Source: Arthrospiribacter ruber (GTDB taxonomy: Bacteria; Bacteroidota; Bacteroidia; Cytophagales; Cyclobacteriaceae). Taken from it: a stretch of DNA of 64,000 bases. A program made the position numbers and the translations under genes. The number at the start of each line of letters is the position of its first letter. The stretch's first letter is position 1. The notes beneath the pieces were generated by a model. That model was not told where the DNA came from. It did not search any database and saw only the letters and a list, made by a program, of their open reading frames with translations. This document shows positions 46,630 to 56,006 of the stretch, piece by piece. The stretch is from contig NZ_RPHB01000006.1 of assembly GCF_019343195.1 (NCBI RefSeq), positions 310,001-374,000 of the forward strand, given 5' to 3'.

Positions 46630-46668
46630 GGGGCAGGACTTTCAAATTTCTGCAAAGTAAAATGCCCC
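46630..46668. terminator. Bidirectional terminator between barrel and rhomboid genes
   Basis: GGGGCA (46630-46635) and TGCCCC (46663-46668) enclose an inner ACTTT/AAAGT pairing. T-runs lie outside both arms (TTTATTATTTTTT on the plus strand, TTTTTTCG on the minus), fitting convergent transcripts. Confidence 0.7.
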
Positions 46669-46672
46669 TTTA

Positions 46673-47605
46673 TTATTTTTTGGAAAATTCAAAAAGCTTC
46701 CTTTTCTCCTCTTTTGAAAGAGCTTCGTATCCCCTTTCAGCAATCTTGTCCAAAATTTTATCGATCTCTTCCTGAGTAGGTTCGCCTGTTTTCACCGAAG
46801 GTGTAGGTTTTGGATTGTCAGAAGCCGTGTAGCTCTGTGAGGCAGTAAAGGTCTTTTTCTTTCTATAGGAAACCTTCACTTTAGGCTTTTTGTCAAACAA
46901 CTTTTCGAAGAAAATCCCAATAGCCTGTATCGGTATTCCCCAATCCTTGCCTTTTTGCAATTGCTTGATATACAAAAATCCCATCGCAGCACCACCTAGG
47001 TGGGCCAGCTCCCCACCTGCGTTGCTGCCCGCACTGTTGACAAAGGCAATGATCACATAGAATATGGCAATGTATTTTATTTTTACCGGGCCCAACAAAA
47101 GTAGGTGAAAAGAAGTGTTGGGAGCCAAAGTAGCTGCACCGACCACTATGGCATACACTCCGGCACTTGCACCCAACATCCTGCTGTTAGCTAGCACATC
47201 AGAAAAATATGGAGAAATGTTGTACATCACCACATACAAGACTGCCCCTGCTATACCTCCCAAAATGTACAGATTGGTCAATTTTCTACTTCCAAGATAT
47301 TCATGTACCAATAGACCAAACCAATACAGAAAGAGCATATTGAACAAAATATGAAAGATTCCTTCATGAAAAAACATGTAAGTGAGCAGGGACCAAGGTT
47401 GGATGATATAAGCATTGAGATCTGCCGGCATCATCAGCAAGGCCCTGAAGCTTTGATAAAGCTCACCTGCACCTGAAAACAGGAAAAGGACTCTGAAAAC
47501 AGCCATCACAAAAAACACAAGGATATTTATAGCCAGCAGCTTGAAAAGGCTGTTATTGCTGTGCTTAAAAGCATTTCTCAAATTATCCCAAAATCCTCCG
47601 TACAT
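46673..47605 (-). CDS. Rhomboid-family intramembrane serine protease
   Basis: 310 residues: six membrane helices in the first 215 residues and a charged C-terminal extension of about 95 residues. The catalytic Ser is in MLGASAGVYA (GxSx) and the catalytic His in AHLGGAAMGF. Rhomboids cut transmembrane substrates within the membrane. The tail after helix 6 (KKPKVKVSYRKKKTFTASQ) is poorly structured. It starts one base after the end of the upstream rhomboid gene, so the two are co-transcribed. Substrate unknown. Confidence 0.9.
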   Translation of the reverse strand: MYGGFWDNLRNAFKHSNNSLFKLLAINILVFFVMAVFRVLFLFSGAGELYQSFRALLMMPADLNAYIIQPWSLLTYMFFHEGIFHILFNMLFLYWFGLLVHEYLGSRKLTNLYILGGIAGAVLYVVMYNISPYFSDVLANSRMLGASAGVYAIVVGAATLAPNTSFHLLLLGPVKIKYIAIFYVIIAFVNSAGSNAGGELAHLGGAAMGFLYIKQLQKGKDWGIPIQAIGIFFEKLFDKKPKVKVSYRKKKTFTASQSYTASDNPKPTPSVKTGEPTQEEIDKILDKIAERGYEALSKEEKRKLFEFSKK

Positions 47606-47606
47606 A

Positions 47607-48410
47607 TCAATAGAAATTTGCCCTATCCTTTTTCCAAATGTAAATTAACACAAAGCCAACCACTGCTCCAAAAACGTGTGCCATATGCGCAATGTTGTCA
47701 TATCCGGCACGTATAAATTCTGCATACAAAGAATACAGAATATAAACAGACACAAAATACTTGGCTTTGATCGGTACTGGTAAGAACAATAAAAATAGCT
47801 CAGTGTTAGGAAAAAGCATCGCAAATGCCACTAAAATTCCAAATAAAGCTCCAGAGGCCCCTATCATGGACGATCTTTTGATATTGTTCACCAGAGTTGC
47901 CCCCAGAGAAGTGACAATCTTAGCAGAGGTATCCTGCAATTGACTGTCTTCCGGATTTTCCCTGTACACATCCCTGAAGTCCAAATGCTTGTCATCAAAG
48001 TAAGGCCTGTAATCTTTGATATATTTCGCAAAATCTGAGGGGTTCGGATTCTCAGTATAAGAAGCCACTTTATTGTTGATAATACCTACCTGAATGGCGT
48101 TGTATCCGGAATACAAAATACCAGCACCTATACCTGCTACCATCCAGAGTATCAGAAATCTTTTGGATCCTAGGAACTGCTCCAGTAAAGGACCGAATAT
48201 AAACAGCCCAAACATATTGCCGAAAAGGTGCCAGAAATCTGCATGCATAAACATGTAGGTGAAAATCTGGAAAGGCATAAACTGGGGAGTACCCAGATAA
48301 TAAAGGGCCGCATAAGCCTTCAGTATCGGGGCAAAGTAGGCAGTGACGAAAAATAGACCGATGTTGGCTATCAGCAAATTTTTGGCTACAGGTGTGAGGT
48401 TTCTGAACAT
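47607..48410 (-). CDS. Second rhomboid-family intramembrane protease
   Basis: 267 residues with six membrane helices. Catalytic Ser lies in IGASGALFGIL and His in AHMAHVFGAVVG. Between helices 2 and 4 it has a long periplasmic insert (about residues 115-175, containing PNPSDFAKYIKDYRP) which the neighbouring rhomboid lacks. It sits 3 bp after mutL and 1 bp before the other rhomboid gene, all minus strand. Paired rhomboids after mutL suggest an old tandem duplication followed by divergence. Substrate unknown. Confidence 0.9.
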   Translation of the reverse strand: MFRNLTPVAKNLLIANIGLFFVTAYFAPILKAYAALYYLGTPQFMPFQIFTYMFMHADFWHLFGNMFGLFIFGPLLEQFLGSKRFLILWMVAGIGAGILYSGYNAIQVGIINNKVASYTENPNPSDFAKYIKDYRPYFDDKHLDFRDVYRENPEDSQLQDTSAKIVTSLGATLVNNIKRSSMIGASGALFGILVAFAMLFPNTELFLLFLPVPIKAKYFVSVYILYSLYAEFIRAGYDNIAHMAHVFGAVVGFVLIYIWKKDRANFY

Positions 48411-48413
48411 ATC

Positions 48414-50294
48414 TTATTTGGTGAAAAAACCATGTATCTTTTGTAAATCAAGCTTAACGAAGGTTTTGTTCCCCGAAAGCCCATAATTTGGATTTTGACA
48501 GGCAAAAAGCTGTCCTACAATTGCTTCCATTTCGGATTTCATCAGCTTTGTCCCTTTTCTGATGGCTGATTTTCTAGCCAGTGAGCGGGCAAGGTTCTCC
48601 CTTTTATCCAAAGACAGTTCTGATTTAAAATGTTTGAACTGCTCCAGCAAACCTTCGAAAAGGGCTTTTTCATTGTTGACCTGAATATCTGCTGGCACTC
48701 CCTGAATCAAAACGGTATCTTTTCCAAACTCCAATATCACAAACCCTAGGCTGTGGAGCTCCTCTTTGATATCCATGACCAAAGCAAAGTCTGCTTGGCT
48801 CAATTGTACATGAGGCGGAAATAAACACTGCTGGGAAGCACCTGAAGCCTGTGACAGCTGCTTGATGTACCGTTCATACAGCACCCTTTCATGGGCTGCC
48901 TGCTGGTCCAAAATAAGCAATCCTGTGGACATCTGGGCAACTATATAATTGAGTTCGACCTGGAAAGTCGTCCCGGAATCTTCTTCTTTGAAATAGGATA
49001 AAGGAGCACTTCGATTTTCATTGGCTTTGCTGGAAAAGGTCAGGATATCCGTCTCTTCATCTTTGGTATCTAGCTGGCTTTTTTGATCAGCAAGAGGCTT
49101 ATCTTGATCTTCAAAAAGCCTTTCCCAACCAGAAACGGATTGCTTTTTGACCCCGGGACTCTGAAAGGATTTATATGAATTTTCCCTTTGGATCACATCC
49201 TGCCCTAGGGTATTTTCTCTTTTCACTTCTGCATCCTGCCTTTGGTCACTGTTGTAATTCTCCTGGAAATTGACATCCAGAGAAAAATCCAGGGTGGGCA
49301 CTACCACATGGGCACCAAGAGCTTGCTTTACCGCAGATCTCAACACGGCATAGACGGTCCTTTCATCGTCAAACTTGATTTCCGTTTTGGTAGGATGCAC
49401 ATTGATATCGATGTGCGTAGGATCAATTTCCAGAAAAAGGACATAAAAGGGCTGCATCTCTGACTGCATCAGTCCTTCGTAGGCATGTACTACTGCGTGG
49501 TGAAGGTAATTGCTTTTTATAAACCTGTTGTTTACAAAAAAATATTGCTCTCCTCTGGTTTTTTTTGCGTTTTCGGGCTTCCCAATGTACCCCTTTACAT
49601 TGAGATGAGGGGTTTCCTCCTGACAGGCTACCAATTGGCCCTGGTAAGATTTCCCAAAAACCCCGGTAATTCTCTGACTTAATTTCCCTGGAAGAAGCTG
49701 AAAAAGCTCCATATCATGTTGGATCATATTAAATCCAATATGGGGATAAGAAAGTGCTACCCTTTGAAATTCTTCCACCAAATGCCGCATCTCCACTGCA
49801 TTGGACTTAAGGAAGTTCCTTCTTGCGGGAACATTGAAAAACAGATTTTTCACCAATATACATGTACCCTCCGGGCAGGCAGCAGGCTCTTGCTTTTTGA
49901 CCTCGGACCCCTCTACATGGATAACAGTCCCCAGTTCATCTCCTTTTTGCCGGGTACGCATCTCCACTTGGGCAACAGCGGCTATAGATGCCAATGCTTC
50001 ACCCCTAAATCCAAAAGTCCGTATAGAAAACAGATCCTCAGAATTTTTGATTTTGGATGTAGCATGTCTTTCAAAACTCATCCGGGCATCAGTCAGACTC
50101 ATGCCCTTGCCATCATCAATTACTTGAACAAGGGTTTTTCCTCCATCCTTGACCAAAACCTGAACCTTAGTGGCGCCTGCATCTATAGCATTCTCCAACA
50201 ATTCCTTCAAGGCTGAAGCTGGTCTTTGCACTACTTCTCCGGCCGCTATCTGATTGGCTATGGCATCGGGAAGTAGGTGGATAATGTCACTCAT
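48414..50294 (-). CDS. mutL: DNA mismatch repair protein MutL
   Basis: 626 residues. The GHKL ATPase N-terminus has NAIDAGATKV, DDGKGM and RTFGFRGEAL; a low-complexity linker (about 340-430) follows, then the dimerisation domain with LDQQAAHERVLYERY. MutL couples MutS recognition to strand removal. The DQHA(X)2E(X)4E endonuclease motif appears as DQQAAHERVLYE (His to Gln), and the CPHGRP metal motif reads NYGLSGNK, a form I associate with Bacteroidota; endonuclease activity is therefore doubtful. It begins inside the 137-residue upstream gene (4-bp overlap) and leads the rhomboid genes. Confidence 0.94.
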   Translation of the reverse strand: MSDIIHLLPDAIANQIAAGEVVQRPASALKELLENAIDAGATKVQVLVKDGGKTLVQVIDDGKGMSLTDARMSFERHATSKIKNSEDLFSIRTFGFRGEALASIAAVAQVEMRTRQKGDELGTVIHVEGSEVKKQEPAACPEGTCILVKNLFFNVPARRNFLKSNAVEMRHLVEEFQRVALSYPHIGFNMIQHDMELFQLLPGKLSQRITGVFGKSYQGQLVACQEETPHLNVKGYIGKPENAKKTRGEQYFFVNNRFIKSNYLHHAVVHAYEGLMQSEMQPFYVLFLEIDPTHIDINVHPTKTEIKFDDERTVYAVLRSAVKQALGAHVVVPTLDFSLDVNFQENYNSDQRQDAEVKRENTLGQDVIQRENSYKSFQSPGVKKQSVSGWERLFEDQDKPLADQKSQLDTKDEETDILTFSSKANENRSAPLSYFKEEDSGTTFQVELNYIVAQMSTGLLILDQQAAHERVLYERYIKQLSQASGASQQCLFPPHVQLSQADFALVMDIKEELHSLGFVILEFGKDTVLIQGVPADIQVNNEKALFEGLLEQFKHFKSELSLDKRENLARSLARKSAIRKGTKLMKSEMEAIVGQLFACQNPNYGLSGNKTFVKLDLQKIHGFFTK

Positions 50295-50704
50295 CTTCGC
50301 TTCTGATTGGATCTCAACCTAATAAAAAATACCACTAGGGCTATGCCTCCCGCAATATAAAGCATGGCATAGATGGCATCAGGTCCATAATAAACATACC
50401 CAAAAAGAGCCGCTATCAACACCACAAAAATCACTAAGCGAATCATTCCGGCACTGTTGATAGGCGAACTTTGCCTTCCTTTGATCTGACTTCCGGCCGT
50501 GAATGCTCCCCTGATGGAAGAGCTATAATTTCTTCGGATTTCATCTCCGTCTTCCCCTCCCATAGGCAACACTCCGTCAGCCTGAAGTTCTCTCTTGATC
50601 TTTTCAGTTCTCTGATCGATCTCTTCTTTTACTGGGTCATAGTACCTTGGCTTTATGTCAAAGCGCATGGGTTTTGCAGTCCGGAAAATAGAGGGGAATT
50701 TCAT
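50291..50704 (-). CDS. Small membrane protein upstream of mutL
   Basis: 137 residues from the ATG at 50704 (MKFPSIFRTAKPMRFDI); an upstream extension to 50818 looks non-coding. The N-terminal half is a charged soluble stretch (YYDPVKEEIDQRTEKIKRE) and two membrane helices lie near residues 85-105 and 108-128, ending RLRSNQKRR. No named family, but this protein-before-mutL arrangement is familiar in Bacteroidota. It overlaps mutL by 4 bp. Function unknown. Confidence 0.75.
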   Translation of the reverse strand: MKFPSIFRTAKPMRFDIKPRYYDPVKEEIDQRTEKIKRELQADGVLPMGGEDGDEIRRNYSSSIRGAFTAGSQIKGRQSSPINSAGMIRLVIFVVLIAALFGYVYYGPDAIYAMLYIAGGIALVVFFIRLRSNQKRR

Positions 50705-50953
50705 ATTACGATTTACTTTTCTTTTGCCTGTCGATAATTTTCTCTGACTAGTCCATCCAAAATTGAGTTTTTGGCTAAAATGGAATTCATTTGGAATCCA
50801 ATTTAAATGGATAGTCAATCGTTATTGTAAAAACACAACCTTTTGGAAAATCTTGCCATCAAGGGTTGGTTTTTTTCGTGTATGTTTGTACGAAACGACG
50901 TATATTCATACAAAGTTATTTTAAAATTTAAGCAATAAAAATTTAACAGAAGC

Positions 50954-53932
50954 ATGCGGATAAAAGTTTGGGGCATACTGGTAGGACTCTTGGTCATATT
51001 TCAGGCAGATGCAGTTTTGGGTTGGGAAAAAGCCAGTGAGGACCGCAGAAGGGAAGAACGGGACCCACTGGTCACTAAAGACCAAAGAAAGCAGCGTGCT
51101 TGGGTAGACAGCGTTTTTCAAAGCAGCACCTTTGAAGAAAGGCTGGGGCAGCTTTTTATGGTCGCCGCATACTCGAATAAAGATGAAAGACATAAAAATG
51201 AGATTGCAAAACTGATCAGAGAAGAAAATCTAGGTGGTTTGATATTTTTTCAGGGAGGCCCCGTACGACAGGCCCATCTGACAAATTACTACCAATCCAT
51301 CTCTAAGACTCCTTTGTTTATTGCCATGGATGCAGAGTGGGGCATCAACATGAGGCTAGACTCAGTTATCGCTTTTCCCAAAGCAATGACCCTCGGAGCA
51401 CTTCCTCAGGAAAACCTCATTTACGATATGGGAAAAGAAATGGCCCGTCAATTTAAGGAACTTGGAATGCACATCAATTTTGCTCCTGTGGTAGATGTCA
51501 ATTCCAATCCAAACAACCCGGTAATCGGTTATAGGGCATTTGGAGAAGAAAAAAGACTTGTGGCCAAAAAATCCCTTGCCTACATGAAAGGGCTTCAAGA
51601 CCATGGCGTAATCGCCAATGCCAAGCATTTCCCAGGACATGGTGACACAGAATCAGATTCTCATTACACCTTGCCGGTCATCCGGCATACAGCCAATAGG
51701 ATTCAGGACATTGATCTGTACCCCTATCGTGAACTGATAGACAATGACCTGATGAGCGTTATGGTCGCCCACCTTCATATCCCCAGTTTGGATTCAGAAA
51801 AAAACAAGGCAACCACACTCTCCAAGTATGTAGTAACCGATTTACTCAAAAACCAAATGAATTTCAGTGGACTGGTGTTTACCGACGCACTGAATATGAA
51901 AGGGGTGGCAAGCTTTTATAAACCTGGCGAAGTGGATGTCTTGGCCCTTTTGGCCGGAAACGACATTTTACTGTACTCTCAGGATGTCCCTAAAGCCAAA
52001 TCCATGATCATTCAGGCCATAGCAGATGGGAAAATCTCCCAAGAAGAAGTGGACGAAAGGATCAGAAAAGTCCTGAAAGCTAAATATTGGGCAGGCGCTC
52101 ACGAAACCAAGCCTATTGATACCAAGAATCTGGTTTCCAGGCTCAACAGCCCACAAACGGAATTATTGGTAGAAAATCTATACGCGCAGTCTATTGCTGT
52201 TACCTCCAATAAAAACAACTTTCTTCCTATACGAAATCTTGACCTTCAGGAATCAGCCTCTCTGACCATAGGGGGCGATGGAAAAGCCTTTCAGGAAAAA
52301 CTTTCCAAATACAACCGGTTTAGCCATTATGAAATCCAAAAAGGTGCCGATGCGGCTACTTTAGCTGCGACCGAAAAAAAGTTAGACCCCTATAATACCA
52401 TAATCATCGGAATCATGGGAGTCACCAACAGTCCTTCAAGAGGCTTTGGAATCAGTCCATCCGACATTAATTTCATCAAAAAGCTAAGCAGGGAAAAAAC
52501 CGTGGTCACGGTACTTTTTGGCAACTCCTATGCAGCCAAGTATATCAATGAGCTTCCACACAATATTCTGGCTTTTGAAAACAATGAATATACCCAAAAG
52601 CTGGTGCCTGAAATCATTTATGGAGCTAGAGATGCTCAAGGATTACTCCCTGTATCGGTCACTGACGACCTGAGGATAGGGTCTGGAGGTTATATGAAGG
52701 GGCTTGGAAGGTTGTCCTATAGCCTTCCTGAAAATCAGGGTTTAGACAGCAAAAAACTGGAAGAGATCGACATGATCATGGAAAAGAGCATTGCCAAAAA
52801 AGCTTTTCCAGGTGGAGTAGTATTGGTAGCTAAGAACGGCCAGGTGGTCTTTGAAAAAGCCTACGGCCACTATGACTACAAAAAAAGCCAGAAAGTAAGC
52901 ACAGAAACAGTATATGACCTGGCTTCCATCACGAAAGTACTGGCCACCACACAGGCAGTGATGTTTTTGGCCAGCAGAAACCTTATTGACATGAACAAGC
53001 CCATTGGGCAATACCTTCCCGAACTAAAAGAAACCAACAAGGGTGACCTGATATTGAAAGATATTCTTGCACATGAGGCCGGTTTGGTGGCATTTATCCC
53101 TCATTATGCCAAAACTGTGTCCGCTGGATCCTGGAAAAACAACTATTACCGGGAAAGACAGGAACCTGGATTTTCAATACCAGTATCCAATGATATGTAT
53201 GGCATGGATGCCTTGAGGGACAGCATCTGGCATTGGACAGTCAAGTCGGACCTGAGGAAAAAAGATCCGGGCCGTTCAAAGTATGGATACGTGTACTCTG
53301 ACCTGACCATGTATCTATTGCAGGAGTTGGTAGAAAGGCTCACCAATCAGCCTTTGGACCAGTTTGTCAGCCAAAACTTCTATGAGCCCTTGGGAATATA
53401 CACCATGACTTTCAACCCTACCCAGAAACTCGCCATCAATACTATAGCTCCTACTGAGGATGATATTACTTTCAGAAAAAGGATGATTCAAGGTTTTGTA
53501 CATGACCCTGGCGCTGCTATGTACGGAGGTGTGGCAGGCCATGCAGGGCTTTTCGGAAAAGCGAATGACCTTGCTGTGATGATGCAGATGATGCTCAATG
53601 GAGGAAAATATGGAGATGTAGAACTCCTTGATAAAAAAACCATAGACGAGTTTACCAAAAGGCAATCCAACCAAAGCAGAAGGGGCTGGGGCTGGGACAA
53701 GCCGGAACCTGAGCGGGGCAAGGGCGGTAGTGCAGGTGTGTTAGCCCCCAAAAGCACCTTCGGACATACAGGCTTTACAGGTACATGCGTCTGGGCAGAT
53801 CCGGAAAATGACTTGATCTACATTTTCCTGTCCAACAGAGTGCACCCTGACGCTAACAACAACACCTTATTAAAGGATGGTGTAAGAACTGAGATACATG
53901 ACGTTATCTACAGAGCAATGAAAAAAACCTGA
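50954..53932 (+). CDS. GH3 beta-N-acetylglucosaminidase fused to a class C beta-lactamase-like domain
   Basis: 992 residues with a signal peptide. The first about 590 residues are a GH3 NagZ-like domain: VIGYRAFGEE, KHFPGHGDTESDSH (His-Asp catalytic dyad; Lys224, His225), FTDALNMKGV. The rest is a serine hydrolase of AmpC/penicillin-binding type: active Ser658 in SITK (SxxK), YVYSD (YxN-like) and GHTGFTG. NagZ removes GlcNAc from muropeptides; AmpC-like domains act on peptides or beta-lactams. One protein thus pairs glycan and peptide processing in the periplasm. A -7-like box (TATGTTTG) lies at 50881-50888. Confidence 0.92.
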   Translation: MRIKVWGILVGLLVIFQADAVLGWEKASEDRRREERDPLVTKDQRKQRAWVDSVFQSSTFEERLGQLFMVAAYSNKDERHKNEIAKLIREENLGGLIFFQGGPVRQAHLTNYYQSISKTPLFIAMDAEWGINMRLDSVIAFPKAMTLGALPQENLIYDMGKEMARQFKELGMHINFAPVVDVNSNPNNPVIGYRAFGEEKRLVAKKSLAYMKGLQDHGVIANAKHFPGHGDTESDSHYTLPVIRHTANRIQDIDLYPYRELIDNDLMSVMVAHLHIPSLDSEKNKATTLSKYVVTDLLKNQMNFSGLVFTDALNMKGVASFYKPGEVDVLALLAGNDILLYSQDVPKAKSMIIQAIADGKISQEEVDERIRKVLKAKYWAGAHETKPIDTKNLVSRLNSPQTELLVENLYAQSIAVTSNKNNFLPIRNLDLQESASLTIGGDGKAFQEKLSKYNRFSHYEIQKGADAATLAATEKKLDPYNTIIIGIMGVTNSPSRGFGISPSDINFIKKLSREKTVVTVLFGNSYAAKYINELPHNILAFENNEYTQKLVPEIIYGARDAQGLLPVSVTDDLRIGSGGYMKGLGRLSYSLPENQGLDSKKLEEIDMIMEKSIAKKAFPGGVVLVAKNGQVVFEKAYGHYDYKKSQKVSTETVYDLASITKVLATTQAVMFLASRNLIDMNKPIGQYLPELKETNKGDLILKDILAHEAGLVAFIPHYAKTVSAGSWKNNYYRERQEPGFSIPVSNDMYGMDALRDSIWHWTVKSDLRKKDPGRSKYGYVYSDLTMYLLQELVERLTNQPLDQFVSQNFYEPLGIYTMTFNPTQKLAINTIAPTEDDITFRKRMIQGFVHDPGAAMYGGVAGHAGLFGKANDLAVMMQMMLNGGKYGDVELLDKKTIDEFTKRQSNQSRRGWGWDKPEPERGKGGSAGVLAPKSTFGHTGFTGTCVWADPENDLIYIFLSNRVHPDANNNTLLKDGVRTEIHDVIYRAMKKT

Positions 53933-54033
53933 GCAAATTTACTTACAGATCAAAAAATCAAATTGAATTTTGAACAAATAGGCCTTGGATGGATGTTAAG
54001 AAGACTATAACTGGTAAACCTAAACTCACCGAC

Positions 54034-55179
54034 ATGAAAATAGGCATAGTCTGCTATCCAACTTTTGGCGGAAGCGGGGTGGTCGCAACTGAATTGGGCA
54101 AAGCTTTGGCCAAACAAGGGCATCAGGTCCACTTCATCACCTATAGGCAGCCAACTAGGCTGGATTTTTTCAGTGCAAACCTTTTCTACCATGAAGTCGA
54201 CATCAAAAGCTACCCCCTATTTGAGCATGCGCCATATGAACTGGCACTTGCCAGTAAAATGGTCAATGTAGCCAAGTATGAACAATTGGATTTGCTTCAT
54301 GTCCATTATGCCATTCCACATGCTTCTGCTGCTTACATGGCCAAACAGATTTTGAAAGAGGAAGGAATTTATATTCCGGTGGTCACCACACTTCACGGAA
54401 CAGACATCACCTTAGTTGGGAAAGACCCAAGCTATGAACCTGTGGTCACCTTCAGCATCAACCAGTCAGATGGAGTCACTGCCGTTTCCGAGGATTTGAA
54501 AAAAGCCACTTTTGATCATTTCGATATCAAAACAGATATTGAAGTCATCCCAAATTTCATTGACTTGGAAAGGTTCAAAAAACAGAAAAAGGAGCATTTC
54601 AAACTTGCCATTTGTCCTCATGGAGAAAAACTTCTCGTTCACACTTCCAATTTCAGAAAAGTCAAAAGGGTAGAGGATGTGATCAAGGTGTTTTTTGAAG
54701 TGCGAAAAATCATCCCAGCCAAACTTCTATTGGTAGGTGACGGACCAGAAAGGGATAGAATGGAAAGACTCTGCAGAGAGTTGGGAACTTGTGATGACAT
54801 CAGGTTTCTGGGCAAACTGGAAGCAGTTGAAGAGGTGCTTTCTGTGGCAGATTTGTTTTTGATGCCTTCTGAAAAAGAATCCTTTGGCTTGGCTGCTTTG
54901 GAAGCAATGGCATGTGAAGTCCCTGTACTTTCTTCAAATGCCGGAGGAATCCCAGAGCTGAATATTGATGGCGTGACCGGATTCGCCTGTGAAGTAGGCA
55001 ATATTGAAGAAATGACCAAAAGGGCCCTCGAAATACTGGATGACAGAAATCTCCCAAAGTTCAAAGCCAACGCATTGGCAAGAGCCAAAGAACTGGATGT
55101 CACTAACATATTACCTCAATATGAAGCGTTTTACAGAAAAACCATAGAAAAGGCACATGCCACTTTGGTAAATCTGTGA
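54034..55179 (+). CDS. bshA: N-acetyl-alpha-D-glucosaminyl L-malate synthase
   Basis: About 381 residues from the ATG at 54034, giving the classic BshA start MKIGIVCYPTFGGSGVVATE; an earlier ATG at 53989 adds 15 non-conserved residues. GT4 fold: ATELGKALAKQGHQVHFI, LHVHYAIPHA, TLHGTDITLVG, the EX7E-type MPSEKESFGLAALEAM. It joins GlcNAc from UDP-GlcNAc to malate, the first step of bacillithiol synthesis, in the cytoplasm. bshB and bshC are not in the window. The gene is 101 bp after the NagZ fusion and may be read with it. Confidence 0.92.
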   Translation: MKIGIVCYPTFGGSGVVATELGKALAKQGHQVHFITYRQPTRLDFFSANLFYHEVDIKSYPLFEHAPYELALASKMVNVAKYEQLDLLHVHYAIPHASAAYMAKQILKEEGIYIPVVTTLHGTDITLVGKDPSYEPVVTFSINQSDGVTAVSEDLKKATFDHFDIKTDIEVIPNFIDLERFKKQKKEHFKLAICPHGEKLLVHTSNFRKVKRVEDVIKVFFEVRKIIPAKLLLVGDGPERDRMERLCRELGTCDDIRFLGKLEAVEEVLSVADLFLMPSEKESFGLAALEAMACEVPVLSSNAGGIPELNIDGVTGFACEVGNIEEMTKRALEILDDRNLPKFKANALARAKELDVTNILPQYEAFYRKTIEKAHATLVNL

Positions 55180-55234
55180 TAAAAGTCAGGAAATTTCTTT
55201 CCTGAACAATAAAGCGAAATTTAACCAACCAAAT

Positions 55235-55242
55235 TAAATTTG
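55235..55242 (+). promoter_or_regulatory. -7-like box (TAAATTTG) for the membrane hydroxylase
   Basis: TAAATTTG followed by C matches TAnnTTTG, 80 bp upstream of the ATG at 55323. No -33 TTTG at the right distance, so partial support. Confidence 0.35.
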
Positions 55243-55322
55243 CACCGTTATTGTACCATAATTACTCTTAAGATTCTAATTTAATTCTTACCCGGCCAAC
55301 GATTGTTTAAAAAAATTAGATT

Positions 55323-55973
55323 ATGAAAGCTACGACGACTACATTAAAGAAAATTGGAAGGCTGGACAGACCGGACAATAACGGGTCTGCACAGATGTTT
55401 GAAAATCCTGTATTGGAAAAGCTTTCCAGGACCCACATCAGTATTCCTATTGTGATGTTTCTGGGAATATCTTCAGTCTCTCTTTATTATGCGATTACAA
55501 CTACCATAATTTCTTACGGCATAGGTGCCCTTGTTTTATTGATCGGTATCTTGGCATTCACCTTTGTGGAATATATGATGCACAAGCATTTTTTTCACAT
55601 GGAACCGGACAATGAGGTCAAAGACAAACTTCAGTATTCCGTTCATGGGGTTCACCATGACTATCCACGGGATAAGGACAGATTAGCAATGCCTCCCTTT
55701 GTAAGTGCATTTTATGCCATGATATTCTATTTCGTATTCACTTTCATTATGGGTGATTACGCCTTGTATTTTCTTCCCGGGTTCTTGTTCGGCTATGCTG
55801 CCTATTTGGGTGTGCACTATGCCGTACATGCTTTTCAGCCACCCAAAAATTTCCTGAAAATACTTTGGGTCAATCATGCAGTGCATCATTACAAAGATCC
55901 TGATGTGGCCTTTGGAGTAAGTTCTCCACTCTGGGATTATATTTTGCGTACTATGCCCAAAAAAGACAAATAA
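55323..55973 (+). CDS. Sterol desaturase/fatty acid hydroxylase family protein
   Basis: 216 residues with four membrane helices and the histidine boxes of a diiron membrane hydroxylase: HKHFFH, HGVHHDYP, HYAVH and NHAVHHY. The length and layout resemble fatty acid 2-hydroxylases, so hydroxylation of a fatty acid or sphingolipid chain in the membrane is the best guess. Reductant partner not visible. Bounded downstream by a bidirectional terminator, so it stands alone after bshA. Confidence 0.88.
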   Translation: MKATTTTLKKIGRLDRPDNNGSAQMFENPVLEKLSRTHISIPIVMFLGISSVSLYYAITTTIISYGIGALVLLIGILAFTFVEYMMHKHFFHMEPDNEVKDKLQYSVHGVHHDYPRDKDRLAMPPFVSAFYAMIFYFVFTFIMGDYALYFLPGFLFGYAAYLGVHYAVHAFQPPKNFLKILWVNHAVHHYKDPDVAFGVSSPLWDYILRTMPKKDK

Positions 55974-55974
55974 T

Positions 55975-56004
55975 CAAAAAAGCCAGTTTGAACTGGCTTT
56001 TTTG
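55975..56004. terminator. Bidirectional terminator
   Basis: AGCCAGTT-TG-AACTGGCT (55981-55998) is a perfect 8-bp palindrome flanked by AAAAAA on one side and TTTTTT on the other, so it can end both the hydroxylase transcript and the convergent lipoprotein gene. Confidence 0.88.
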
Positions 56005-56006
56005 AT

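Noticed and set aside
49716-50216. 166-codon open frame antisense to mutL
   Set aside because: Overlaps the conserved MutL ATPase region; no start context or recognisable protein.
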